Shown: piece after piece, positions 57,063 through 64,000 of the stretch
Layout of the letters: every line of letters begins with the position of its first letter
Position numbering within the stretch: position 1 is the stretch's first letter
Assembly: GCF_037991315.1 (NCBI RefSeq)
Contig: NZ_CP150300.1
Location: forward strand, 4,402,001 to 4,466,000
Source: Paenibacillus sp. FSL H8-0079
GTDB taxonomy: Bacteria > Bacillota > Bacilli > Paenibacillales > Paenibacillaceae
DNA length: 64,000 nucleotides
Direction of reading: 5' to 3'
The notes under the pieces: model-generated
What the model was told of the DNA's origin: nothing
What the model saw: the letters and a program-made list of their open reading frames with translations, nothing else
Databases searched by the model: none
Made by a program: the position numbers and the translations under genes

Positions 57063-57572
57063 TTAGACGCGGTAATGCACTAAAATTAAACGAGTCACTT
57101 CAGCAGCGGATAACTCCGTTGTATCCACCGTATAATGCGCGAACCGATATGCGTCTTTCCGTTCTTCCATAATCGTTTTGATACGTTCCTCTGCATTGCC
57201 TGCAAGAAGCGGACGATTGTCACAGCCGCTAACACGTTCTACAATCACTGCTGGATCAGCAGTCAGGGCAACAACCCAGCCATTCTTCGACATCACGTCA
57301 CAATTATCCGAACGCAGCACCACGCCACCTCCGGTCGCAATGACCTGTGACTTTTTCTCCAGTACCGAGCACAACATACGGCTCTCGGCATCACGGAAAT
57401 ACGTCTCTCCCTTGTCAGTGAACAGTTCTGGAATCGTACAGCCTTCCTCTTTTTCCACCGCGGCGTCCACATCAATCAATCGGTAGCCAAGCTCGCGTGC
57501 AAGCATGTCAGCGACGGTTGATTTGCCAGTTCCCATCATGCCGATGAGAATAATATTGTTAGACTTGCTCAA
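57063..57572 (-). CDS. aroK: Shikimate kinase
   Basis: A 169-residue P-loop kinase making shikimate-3-phosphate, the substrate of AroA. Walker A is LIGMMGTGKSTVAD; LIDVDAAVE is the Asp-x-Asp shikimate site, TGGGVVLR follows, and CDNRPLL carries a substrate arginine. I chose TTG 57572, 8 nt after AAAGGAG; the GTG three codons upstream overlaps that site. It is transcribed on its own, with a terminator after it. Confidence 0.93.
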   Translation of the reverse strand: MSKSNNIILIGMMGTGKSTVADMLARELGYRLIDVDAAVEKEEGCTIPELFTDKGETYFRDAESRMLCSVLEKKSQVIATGGGVVLRSDNCDVMSKNGWVVALTADPAVIVERVSGCDNRPLLAGNAEERIKTIMEERKDAYRFAHYTVDTTELSAAEVTRLILVHYRV

Positions 57573-57758
57573 GGTGTACACTCCTTTAATTCAAGCAATT
57601 CGTGAGCACTTTTGTCCTATCATAACACAGCCCTGCGGACTGGGAAAGACCATCTCCTTACCGACTTCCTTTGGACCATCCGCAAGCACTTTTTAGGCCC
57701 CCAACATATCAATCGGTAAACATCCAACAACCTAACGAACTCCAATGAGCTTATTCAT
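57573..57758. other. Region between aroK and the gnd terminator
   Basis: Part of a 314-nt stretch without a gene (57573-57886). It holds the aroK ribosome site and must hold its promoter, which I could not place. The rest is the gnd terminator and a short GC-rich stem (TGCC/GGCA) next to the gnd stop. Confidence 0.45.
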
Positions 57759-57811
57759 AAAAAAGAGGCCTGGCGTTAACCGGCAATCACCGGAACACCA
57801 AACCTCTTTAT
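57759..57811 (-). terminator. Intrinsic terminator after gnd
   Basis: Minus-strand AAAGAGGTTTGGTGTTCCGG pairs with CCGGTTAACGCCAGGCCTCTTT (small internal mismatches) and is followed by TTTTTTATG. Confidence 0.8.
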
Positions 57812-57886
57812 GAGCCTTTCAACAGGCCAAAGCTGCCACCTAAAGGGGCACTAGCCATATCTGATCGACTCGTATATGCGGTGGTA

Positions 57887-59296
57887 CTACTCCATCCAGT
57901 TGTGGTGGAAGCTGCCTTCTTTGTCTACACGTTTGAATGTGTGAGCACCGAAGTAGTCACGTTGTGCTTGCAGCAAGTTGGCTGGCAAACGCTCCGTACG
58001 GTAGCTGTCGTAGTAAGACAATGCGCTGGAGAATCCAGGTACTGGAACACCTTGTTTTACAGCAGCCGCTACAACTTCACGCCATGCGCCTTGATAAGAC
58101 TCAACGATGTTTTGGAAGTACGGATCCAAGAGCAGGTTTTTCAGTGCTGCGTCTTTATCATAAGCTTCCTTGATATTTTGCAAGAACTGCGAACGGATGA
58201 TGCAGCCGCCGCGGAAGATCATGGCAATGTTGCCGTATTTCAGATCCCAGCCATACTCATCGGAAGCTGCACGCATTTGTGCAAATCCTTGTGCGTAGGA
58301 TACGATTTTACTTGCAAAGAGGGCTTTACGCACGCTCTCGATAAATGCTTTTTTGTCACCGGAGAACGCTTCAGTCGCTGGTCCATTCAGGATTTTGCTA
58401 GCTGCTACACGCTCGTCCTTCATCGCAGACAAGAAACGGGAGAATACGGATTCTGTAATCATGGACAATGGTACGCCGAGATCCAGCGCGCTTTGGCTTG
58501 TCCATTTACCTGTTCCTTTTTGTCCAGCCGCGTCCAGAATAACGTCAACCATTGGTTTGCCGGTTTCCGGATCATATTTGGAGAAGATATCTGCCGTGAT
58601 TTCGATCAGGTAGCTATCCAGCTCTCCTTGGTTCCATTCCGTAAAGATTGCATGAAGCTCTTCAACGGAAACGTTCAATACGGATTTGAGCAAGTGGTAC
58701 GCTTCACCAATCAACTGCATGTCTCCGTACTCGATACCGTTATGCACCATTTTCACATAGTGTCCGGCACCGTCAGGTCCAATATATGTACAACATGGAT
58801 CGTCACCGACTTTGGCCGAGATTGCCGTCAGAATCGGTTCAACCAGTTTATAAGCACTTTCCTGTCCACCTGGCATGATTGAAGGGCCTTTCAATGCGCC
58901 TTCTTCACCACCGGATACACCTGTACCGATGAAGCGAATGCCTTTGTCTTCCAACTCTTTGCTGCGACGTTGCGTGTCAGGGAAGTATGCGTTACCTCCA
59001 TCAATGATGATGTCGCCCTCATCCAAGTGAGGAAGCAGTTGTTCAATGGTAGCGTCGGTCGCTTTGCCGGCTTGTACCATGATCAAAATTTTGCGCGGGG
59101 ATTCCAGGGATGCTACGAACTCTTCAATGGAGAATGAGCCTGTCAGGTTTTTACCTTCAGCTTCTTTCAGAAGATCATTGGTTTTCTCCGGGGAACGGTT
59201 ATATACCGATACCGAGAAACCTCTGCTTTCAATGTTAAGGGCCAAATTTTTGCCCATGACAGCCAGGCCAATTACGCCGATTTGTTGTTTTGTCAT
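57887..59296 (-). CDS. gnd: 6-phosphogluconate dehydrogenase (decarboxylating)
   Basis: A 469-residue oxidative pentose phosphate enzyme giving ribulose-5-phosphate and NADPH. N-terminal Rossmann domain: [17 protein letters not shown] and VYNRSPEKT; catalytic region: [31 protein letters not shown] with the catalytic Lys (split there), and [18 protein letters not shown]-terminal [13 protein letters not shown]. The ATG lies 5 nt after GGAGG, giving the length of B. subtilis GndA; TTG/ATG codons upstream overlap the ribosome site. NADP+ preference is inferred from NRS. Confidence 0.97.
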   Translation of the reverse strand: MTKQQIGVIGLAVMGKNLALNIESRGFSVSVYNRSPEKTNDLLKEAEGKNLTGSFSIEEFVASLESPRKILIMVQAGKATDATIEQLLPHLDEGDIIIDGGNAYFPDTQRRSKELEDKGIRFIGTGVSGGEEGALKGPSIMPGGQESAYKLVEPILTAISAKVGDDPCCTYIGPDGAGHYVKMVHNGIEYGDMQLIGEAYHLLKSVLNVSVEELHAIFTEWNQGELDSYLIEITADIFSKYDPETGKPMVDVILDAAGQKGTGKWTSQSALDLGVPLSMITESVFSRFLSAMKDERVAASKILNGPATEAFSGDKKAFIESVRKALFASKIVSYAQGFAQMRAASDEYGWDLKYGNIAMIFRGGCIIRSQFLQNIKEAYDKDAALKNLLLDPYFQNIVESYQGAWREVVAAAVKQGVPVPGFSSALSYYDSYRTERLPANLLQAQRDYFGAHTFKRVDKEGSFHHNWME

Positions 59297-59410
59297 CTGG
59301 TCCTCCATCCTTTGCTCCAATTAATTTTATTGAAATAAATTCTCAACAATACTCCTATTTTAACGGTTTTATGTATAGAAGTGAACCCCGTGGCATAGTT
59401 ACGCAACGAG

Positions 59411-59437
59411 AAAACACCCCAATCTGCTGAGGTGTTC
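59411..59437 (-). terminator. Probable terminator after the gene at 59470
   Basis: Minus-strand AACACC-TCAGCAGATTGG-GGTGTT followed by TTCTCG. The stem is six to seven bp, moderate in strength. Confidence 0.6.
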
Positions 59438-59469
59438 ATCGTATTTTCATAAATACGGCCTTGCTTTCA

Positions 59470-60069
59470 TCAACCTTCCAACATTAACAGATGTCCGGAC
59501 AGCTGTTTTAAGACTTCACGACAAGCATTGGCTTTTTCAATATTATCCATCTGCATGGCGGTGTACAGGCGCTCCAGCTCATCATCCACTTCCATGCGCA
59601 ATAACATGAGTCGCTCCTCGCCTTCGCGAGAGAGGAACATTTCTTCCATCTCTTCCGCCGTCGGCGCAGGTTCCTTTTGAAAAATGACACGCTGTTTGAA
59701 CCCAGACACTTCCACGAGCCGAATGACTTCACCGAATAAAATGTTCTCCACGGTCATCTGCTGATCCTTGAACCGCTTCACAACCGCATGCCCGCGTGTA
59801 TCTCCAATCAGCTTCTCAAGCCACTCTGCCAGCTTCGCGTCCTTGATAATATAATCACCTGTCATCTTGTAGTTCCCACTGCGTGTCTGTTGAAAACGGA
59901 GCTTTACCAGCTTACGGCCGGTACGGACAGACAGGATAAAAAAGGATTCGTCCTCGCTCCAATATAGTGAATACCCCTCACGAATAAGGTCTTTAATCAA
60001 ATTTTGGATATGCCGACGGTTGAACCGCAGCTCCAGATTGCAATATTCAACTTCATAACTCTTATTCAC
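59470..60069 (-). CDS. Hypothetical protein (199 residues)
   Basis: I do not recognise the family. The protein is soluble and charged: N-terminal NLELRFNRRHIQNLIKDLI then a likely beta-sheet region with ESFFILSVRTGRKLVKLRF, and a C-terminal helical part (EEMEEMFLSREGEERLMLL and ELERLYTAMQ). GTG start with ATGGAGGGAG just upstream. It has its own terminator and lies between gnd and an MFS gene. Codon use resembles its neighbours, so it is a real gene. Confidence 0.72.
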   Translation of the reverse strand: MNKSYEVEYCNLELRFNRRHIQNLIKDLIREGYSLYWSEDESFFILSVRTGRKLVKLRFQQTRSGNYKMTGDYIIKDAKLAEWLEKLIGDTRGHAVVKRFKDQQMTVENILFGEVIRLVEVSGFKQRVIFQKEPAPTAEEMEEMFLSREGEERLMLLRMEVDDELERLYTAMQMDNIEKANACREVLKQLSGHLLMLEG

Positions 60070-60270
60070 GGCACTCCCTCCATCTGTACCGGAATTGCTC
60101 CGGCCCTCGTCTTCAATCGCTTCTACTCAATCGGCTTACCCTATTTTATACTTCATTTTATGTAAGGGTACTTGGTTATTTGACTATTTTTCACCGAAAG
60201 AGCCGCAGGATTGCAGCTTTCCGCAGGAGCACAGGGGCAAGCCCCCGATTTTCATGACATTATGGACGCG

Positions 60271-60316
60271 AAAAAGGGAGCTCCACAACCACGAAGGTTG
60301 ACGGAACTCCCTTTTC
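60271..60316 (-). terminator. Intrinsic terminator after the MFS gene
   Basis: Minus-strand AAAAGGGAGTTCC and GGAGCTCCCTTTTT pair, with an inner CAACC/GGTTG stem, and end in five Ts. It starts 7 nt after the stop. Confidence 0.9.
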
Positions 60317-60322
60317 TGTTGC

Positions 60323-61615
60323 TTATTTGGCCGGAGCAGTACGGAACGGATTCCGAGATAATACAAAATGCACGACGGCAAGTCCTGCCATGACGATGGC
60401 ACTGCCGATGAATGGAGCCGGATGGCTAACATGGTCCCACAGCAGTCCGGATACAATGGGGCCTACGACCATACCTGATCCTTGCAGTGTAAGGAAAAAT
60501 CCCCAGATCGCTCCCCGCTCCCCTTTGGGAATCAGTGTAGCTACAAAAGCATTCCAGGCTGGCAAAATCATGGCGTAACTGATCCCCACCAGCATGACAA
60601 CACCGAACACCACGGGAATGGATGTTATGGAAGAAAACGCGAACAGACTCGCTGCCGCCATCAAAAAACCAACGTTCAGGAACGGTTTCGTGCCGAACCG
60701 GTCTACCATTTTACCAACAGGCAGCAAGGCAATAACGGTTATTCCACCACCCGCAATCAGCAACAAACTGTAAAGGTTCGGTGAGATGTGCAGATCTGTG
60801 CGTGTATATAGCGTGATTACTGGACTGAGCAGCCCGATGACAAACGACTGCATAAACAATGCAGGATACACGAGTGGATTAACATTAAGTGTGCTGCGTA
60901 CCCGTTGCAGTGTGCCCTTTACACTCTTTTGCAGCCGTATGAACGGCGTGAGCAGATTCGGTTTGGCAGGATATTTCACATCACTATTTTTCGCTGCTTG
61001 CTCGGCATGCTCTCCTTCAACAATGACACGTCCAGGCAGAATCATCGCTACCAGGATAACCAGTATAGCGCATCCCATCAGCACGAGGAATATAGTTCGA
61101 TAATCATGATGCGTACGCTCCAACAGCCAGTTCATGCCTATAGGTCCAAGCCCCGTTCCGCCGAGAGCAGCCATCTCCAGCGCCCCCATTGCTGTACCAT
61201 TCTTGTTCTGCGGGCCTGACATCGCCGTCACCCCTGTCATGGCGCAAGGCCAGAGTGGTGACGTACCAATGCCAAGAATGAGACAGGCCATGGCCAGTCC
61301 AAAGGCACTTTTGAGAAAAAGGATCATAATAACAGCGATTAAGGTACAGATTAATGCTGTAACCATCGTTGCACGAAAACCGATCCGTTCTGCGGCCCAG
61401 CCGGAAGGTGCCCGAAACAGATTATCTCCAAGATATTGAAGGGCAAAGGCCACACCGATAACACCAGCGGACAGGCCCAGTATATTGTCCATATACACAG
61501 GCAGAACAGCTACCAACAAGGCCCCTTTGATAATTTCAACTAGAAAAAGTGTCAGCCACATCGCGATAAAAAATGGTGATCGCAAAATTTTGGCTGGTTT
61601 TGTGTCGGTTTGCAT
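60323..61615 (-). CDS. Major facilitator superfamily transporter
   Basis: A 430-residue membrane protein with about twelve helices. The loop 2-3 signature is degenerate: DNLFRAPSGWAAERIGFR replaces GxxxDRxGRR; loop 8-9 has GKMVDRFGTKP. Helix 5 has a Gly/Pro-rich GTGLGPIG, typical of drug/proton antiporters (motif C-like), so an exporter is plausible; the substrate is unknown. The ATG chosen follows AAAGGGG; longer in-frame starts overlap the divergent speA region. It diverges from speA, which could hint at polyamine-related export, but this is only positional. Confidence 0.88.
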   Translation of the reverse strand: MQTDTKPAKILRSPFFIAMWLTLFLVEIIKGALLVAVLPVYMDNILGLSAGVIGVAFALQYLGDNLFRAPSGWAAERIGFRATMVTALICTLIAVIMILFLKSAFGLAMACLILGIGTSPLWPCAMTGVTAMSGPQNKNGTAMGALEMAALGGTGLGPIGMNWLLERTHHDYRTIFLVLMGCAILVILVAMILPGRVIVEGEHAEQAAKNSDVKYPAKPNLLTPFIRLQKSVKGTLQRVRSTLNVNPLVYPALFMQSFVIGLLSPVITLYTRTDLHISPNLYSLLLIAGGGITVIALLPVGKMVDRFGTKPFLNVGFLMAAASLFAFSSITSIPVVFGVVMLVGISYAMILPAWNAFVATLIPKGERGAIWGFFLTLQGSGMVVGPIVSGLLWDHVSHPAPFIGSAIVMAGLAVVHFVLSRNPFRTAPAK

Positions 61616-61718
61616 TCTTTTTCCCCTTTCGGCGTTCATTAACCCATCCCCTATCCTTAGTGTAACCCTGGGGAATGTGCCCAAATCTCGGCAATTTAAA
61701 AAATTGTCGATTATACTG

Positions 61719-61746
61719 TTGCATTCGGTTCTTAATTTGCTATACT
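61719..61746 (+). promoter_or_regulatory. SigmaA-type promoter of speA
   Basis: TTGCAT and TATACT separated by 16 nt, 45 nt upstream of the speA ATG. Good -10, moderate -35. Confidence 0.6.
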
Positions 61747-61791
61747 CATCTTTGTTTACCAATTTTATTAGGAAGGGTTGTGACAGCACTG

Positions 61792-63267
61792 ATGAATCAC
61801 CACCGTACGCCGCTGTTTACCGCTTTAAAAAATCATGCGGCACTCAATCCGGTACAGTTTCATATTCCGGGCCATAAAAAAGGATTGGGAGCGGATACCG
61901 AATTCCGTGAATTTATTGGCGATAATGCCTTCTCCATAGATTTGATTAACATCGCACCGCTGGATGATCTTCATCAGCCAACGGGTGTCATTCAGGAAGC
62001 ACAGATCCTGGCAGCAGATGCCTTCGGAGCAGATTATACCTATTTTAGTGTACAAGGCACAAGCAGTGCCATTATGACCATGATCCTGTCTGTATGCACA
62101 CCGGGCGACAAAATTATTGTGCCCCGTAATGTGCATAAATCGGTTCTTTCGGCCATTATTTTTTCAGGCGCCAAACCTGTATTTGTCTCACCTTCACAAG
62201 ACGTCAATCTAGGTATTGATCACGGAGTGACCACACAGTCTATCCGTCGCGCACTTGAGCGTCATCCAGATGCCAAGGCATTGCTCGTGATTAACCCGAC
62301 CTATTACGGTGTAGTTACCGATCTGAAAGAGATTGTTGAGCTGGCACACAGCTATCAAGTCCCTGTGCTTGTTGATGAAGCACATGGCGTACTTATTCAT
62401 TTCCATGAGGATCTGCCGTTGTCAGCGATGGCAGCAGGTGCCGATATGGCTGCAACCAGTGTTCACAAGCTTGGTGGCTCCATGACACAGAGCTCCGTAC
62501 TCAACCTGAACACAAAGAACGGGTTCGTGAATCCACAACGTGTACAGACGATCTTGAGCCTTCTCACTTCAACATCAACTTCATATATTTTGCTCGCTTC
62601 ACTCGACACATCCAGACGTAATCTGGCACTCCACGGTCGTGAAATTGCTCAGAAGGCGATTGAATTGGCTGAGTTCGCCAGACGTTCGATTAACGATATG
62701 GATGGACTGTATTGCTTCGGCAAAGAGCTGCTGGGTACAGAAGCTACCTTTAACTATGATCCCACCAAAGTAACGATTCATGTCCGCCATCTAGGCATTA
62801 CAGGATATGAGACAGAGAACTGGCTGCGTGAGCATTACAACATCGAGGTCGAACTTAGTGATATGTACAATATTCTGTGTCTCATCACGCCAGGAGATAC
62901 GGATGACAGCGTAGATATCTTGCTGAACGCTTTGCAGGATCTCTCCCGTACCTATTATCAAGTGAACCCGGCCCATGAACTGGTGGTTAAAGTTCCGGAT
63001 ATTCCACAGTTGATGCTGACTCCACGGGACGCATTCTACGGTGACACCGAAGTCATTCCGTTCAAGGAATCCGCAGGACGTATTATTTCGGAATTCATCT
63101 ATGTCTATCCGCCAGGAATTCCGATTCTGTTACCGGGTGAGGTTATTACCCAAGAGAACATCGACTACATCATCGACCATGTCGAAGTTGGATTGCCTGT
63201 CAAAGGACCCGAAGATCGCAGCGTAACCAACGTTAAAGTGATTGTGGAAGCCGATGCTATTTTCTAG
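61792..63267 (+). CDS. speA: Arginine decarboxylase SpeA (Orn/Lys/Arg decarboxylase class I fold)
   Basis: A 491-residue PLP-dependent enzyme, closely similar to B. subtilis SpeA, making agmatine for polyamine synthesis. Visible: PVQFHIPGHKKGLGAD, the PLP-ring region YFSVQGTSSAIM, LVDEAHGVLIHFHEDLP, the Schiff-base lysine in SVHKLGGSMTQSS, and the C-terminal YPPGIPILLPGE. The ATG fits the family start TPLF/TPLY; a GTG at 61780 nearer to AGGAAGG is possible and would add four residues. It is a single-gene unit. Lysine decarboxylase activity cannot be excluded. Confidence 0.92.
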   Translation: MNHHRTPLFTALKNHAALNPVQFHIPGHKKGLGADTEFREFIGDNAFSIDLINIAPLDDLHQPTGVIQEAQILAADAFGADYTYFSVQGTSSAIMTMILSVCTPGDKIIVPRNVHKSVLSAIIFSGAKPVFVSPSQDVNLGIDHGVTTQSIRRALERHPDAKALLVINPTYYGVVTDLKEIVELAHSYQVPVLVDEAHGVLIHFHEDLPLSAMAAGADMAATSVHKLGGSMTQSSVLNLNTKNGFVNPQRVQTILSLLTSTSTSYILLASLDTSRRNLALHGREIAQKAIELAEFARRSINDMDGLYCFGKELLGTEATFNYDPTKVTIHVRHLGITGYETENWLREHYNIEVELSDMYNILCLITPGDTDDSVDILLNALQDLSRTYYQVNPAHELVVKVPDIPQLMLTPRDAFYGDTEVIPFKESAGRIISEFIYVYPPGIPILLPGEVITQENIDYIIDHVEVGLPVKGPEDRSVTNVKVIVEADAIF

Positions 63268-63302
63268 AACAACCCCATTTGTGCTGTAAATGGGATGGAC
63301 TT

Positions 63303-63339
63303 AAAGGACCAAGCCTTAAGCTTGGTCCTTTTTTATTTT
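63303..63339 (+). terminator. Intrinsic terminator after speA
   Basis: AAAGGACCAAGC-CTTA-GCTTGGTCCTTT-type stem of about 11 bp followed by TTTTTATTTT, with a smaller CCCATTT/AAATGGG hairpin just before it. Confidence 0.9.
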
Positions 63340-63424
63340 ATGGGACAATCGAGTTTGCATTTTCCCGTCTATTTCGTCATTCGAACCGTCCATGAAAATA
63401 CTCGTCTACCTCTTGAAAACAAAC

Positions 63425-63453
63425 AAAAGGCCCCCTGAAATCAAGGAGCCTTC
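63425..63453 (-). terminator. Intrinsic terminator after the DUF1292 gene
   Basis: Minus-strand AAGGCTCC-TTGATTTCA-GGGGGCCTT followed by TTG; the stem has one mismatch. It lies 23 nt after the stop. Confidence 0.65.
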
Positions 63454-63475
63454 ATGTTATGTTCCAAAAGAATGA

Positions 63476-63793
63476 CTATTCTTGTGATGCAACGAGTTCG
63501 TTGTAAGCCGCTTCAACGCGGTTCCACTCTTCTTCGTCTTCAATATTGTAGAGCACCATTTCCTCGTCTTCTTCTTCCATACGCAGGATGATGCCGTCAG
63601 CTTCAGGATTGTTACGTTCCAGCAGGAGCGCATAAACATGCTTCTCCACGTCAAACGTCTCCACCAAAACCATCTCCACGTCTTGGCCGTTCTCGTCTGT
63701 TAATGTGAGAAGGACTTCTTCATGCTCGTGTTCGTGGTCGTGGTCTTGCCCGCATCCGCAGCCATCGCCGTGTTCATGTGTGTGATCGCTCAT
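63476..63793 (-). CDS. DUF1292 family protein with a His/Cys-rich N-terminus
   Basis: A 105-residue YrzB-like protein. The DUF1292 core (about 27-80: EVLLTLTDENGQDVEMVLVE, then HVYALLLERNN, IILRMEEEDEE and YNIEDEEEWNRVEAAYNEL) is very acidic. It is preceded by a segment of about 25 residues made largely of His, Asp, Glu, Gly and two Cys (HTHEHGDGCGCGQDHDHEHE), a likely metal-binding tail. The ATG follows GCGAGG. Molecular function of the family is unknown. A gene on the same strand ends about 100 nt upstream. Confidence 0.85.
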   Translation of the reverse strand: MSDHTHEHGDGCGCGQDHDHEHEHEEVLLTLTDENGQDVEMVLVETFDVEKHVYALLLERNNPEADGIILRMEEEDEEMVLYNIEDEEEWNRVEAAYNELVASQE

Positions 63794-63890
63794 TGAAATA
63801 CCTCGCTTTATAAATAGAAATTGTGTAACCTTGCATATCGTAACATGTTCAATGACCCAGGTCAATTTAACTCACAGGGTAATTTTCGCT

Positions 63891-64000
63891 TCAATCGTTC
63901 AGCGCTGTAATGATTTTCTCCGCTACCAGGACGTAGCTGCTGTTTGCATTTTCTTTAATATGAAAGCCGACTTGGTACTTGCCAGCACGACTGAAATCGT
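63891..64000 (-). CDS. C-terminal end of an unidentified protein (gene runs off the window)
   Basis: The last 36 codons of a minus-strand gene, ending YVLVAEKIITALND and a TGA stop. GKYQVGFHIKENANSS upstream looks like a soluble beta-rich region. The fragment is too short to name a family; the frame is open to the window edge. Confidence 0.5.
   Translation of the reverse strand, partial: DFSRAGKYQVGFHIKENANSSYVLVAEKIITALND

Noticed and set aside
57881..58882. 333-codon plus-strand open frame
   Set aside because: Antisense to gnd; biased codon use of gnd leaves its reverse frame open. No family features.
60070..60270. Possible regulatory RNA between the gene at 59470 and the MFS gene
   Set aside because: Only a short GGGGC/GCCCC stem and purine-rich repeats were seen; no consistent structure.
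1..64000. Prophage, IS element, tRNA or rRNA genes, secondary-metabolite cluster
   Set aside because: No transposase, integrase, phage structural gene, cloverleaf or rRNA sequence, or biosynthetic megasynthase was found on either strand.

Overview
The window is chromosomal DNA from a Gram-positive, spore-former-like Firmicute, most probably Paenibacillus. The evidence is close protein similarity to Bacillus subtilis housekeeping genes, the preserved order of the B. subtilis ylo cluster, strong Shine-Dalgarno sites with many TTG/GTG starts, and many intrinsic terminators. It is ordinary core genome: I see no prophage, insertion sequence, CRISPR array, tRNA or rRNA gene.

Region 1 (1-19.6 kb) is the ylo-type cluster, read mostly on the minus strand: rqcH (divergent, plus), a Ca2+ P-type ATPase, dapF, a yitJ-type methionine/MTHFR fusion, yicC, remA, gmk, rpoZ, coaBC, priA, def, fmt, rsmB, rlmN, prpC and the start of prkC. 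It links ribosome rescue, translation initiation, rRNA modification, coenzyme A synthesis, replication restart and Ser/Thr phospho-signalling. dapF and the yitJ-type gene sit inside this series; between them lies a leader with mutually exclusive RNA stems.

Region 2 (19.7-33.2 kb) holds a GNAT acetyltransferase, a PHP phosphoesterase, a LysR regulator, ylbG and ricF (ylbF), an XPB-like helicase with a helicase-associated partner, an M20 amidohydrolase, yugN, ftsW, an Asp23 protein, a Ca2+/H+ exchanger, ylaN and an HPr-like protein lacking the His15 region.

Region 3 (33.2-44.2 kb) contains an M29 aminopeptidase, a lipoprotein, a GAF-GAF-GGDEF diguanylate cyclase, rpsD with a probable S4-type leader, a methyl-accepting chemotaxis gene broken by a 2-nt frameshift, and a class A penicillin-binding protein with two C-terminal fibronectin type III domains.

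Region 4 (44.3-54.6 kb) is carbon control: acsA and acuA diverge around a likely CcpA operator, ccpA lies close by, and a PTS EIICBA gene overlaps ptsI. mtnN, a YtxJ/BrxC protein, a zinc-ribbon protein and a DJ-1/PfpI protein lie between them.

Region 5 (54.7-64 kb) has a CoA-binding protein, a divergent aroA, a rhodanese, aroK, gnd, a hypothetical gene, an MFS transporter, speA, a DUF1292 protein and the end of an unidentified gene.

The items most worth follow-up are the XPB-like helicase pair, the switching leader before the yitJ-type gene, the truncated HPr-like protein, the divergent AroA and the frameshifted chemoreceptor.
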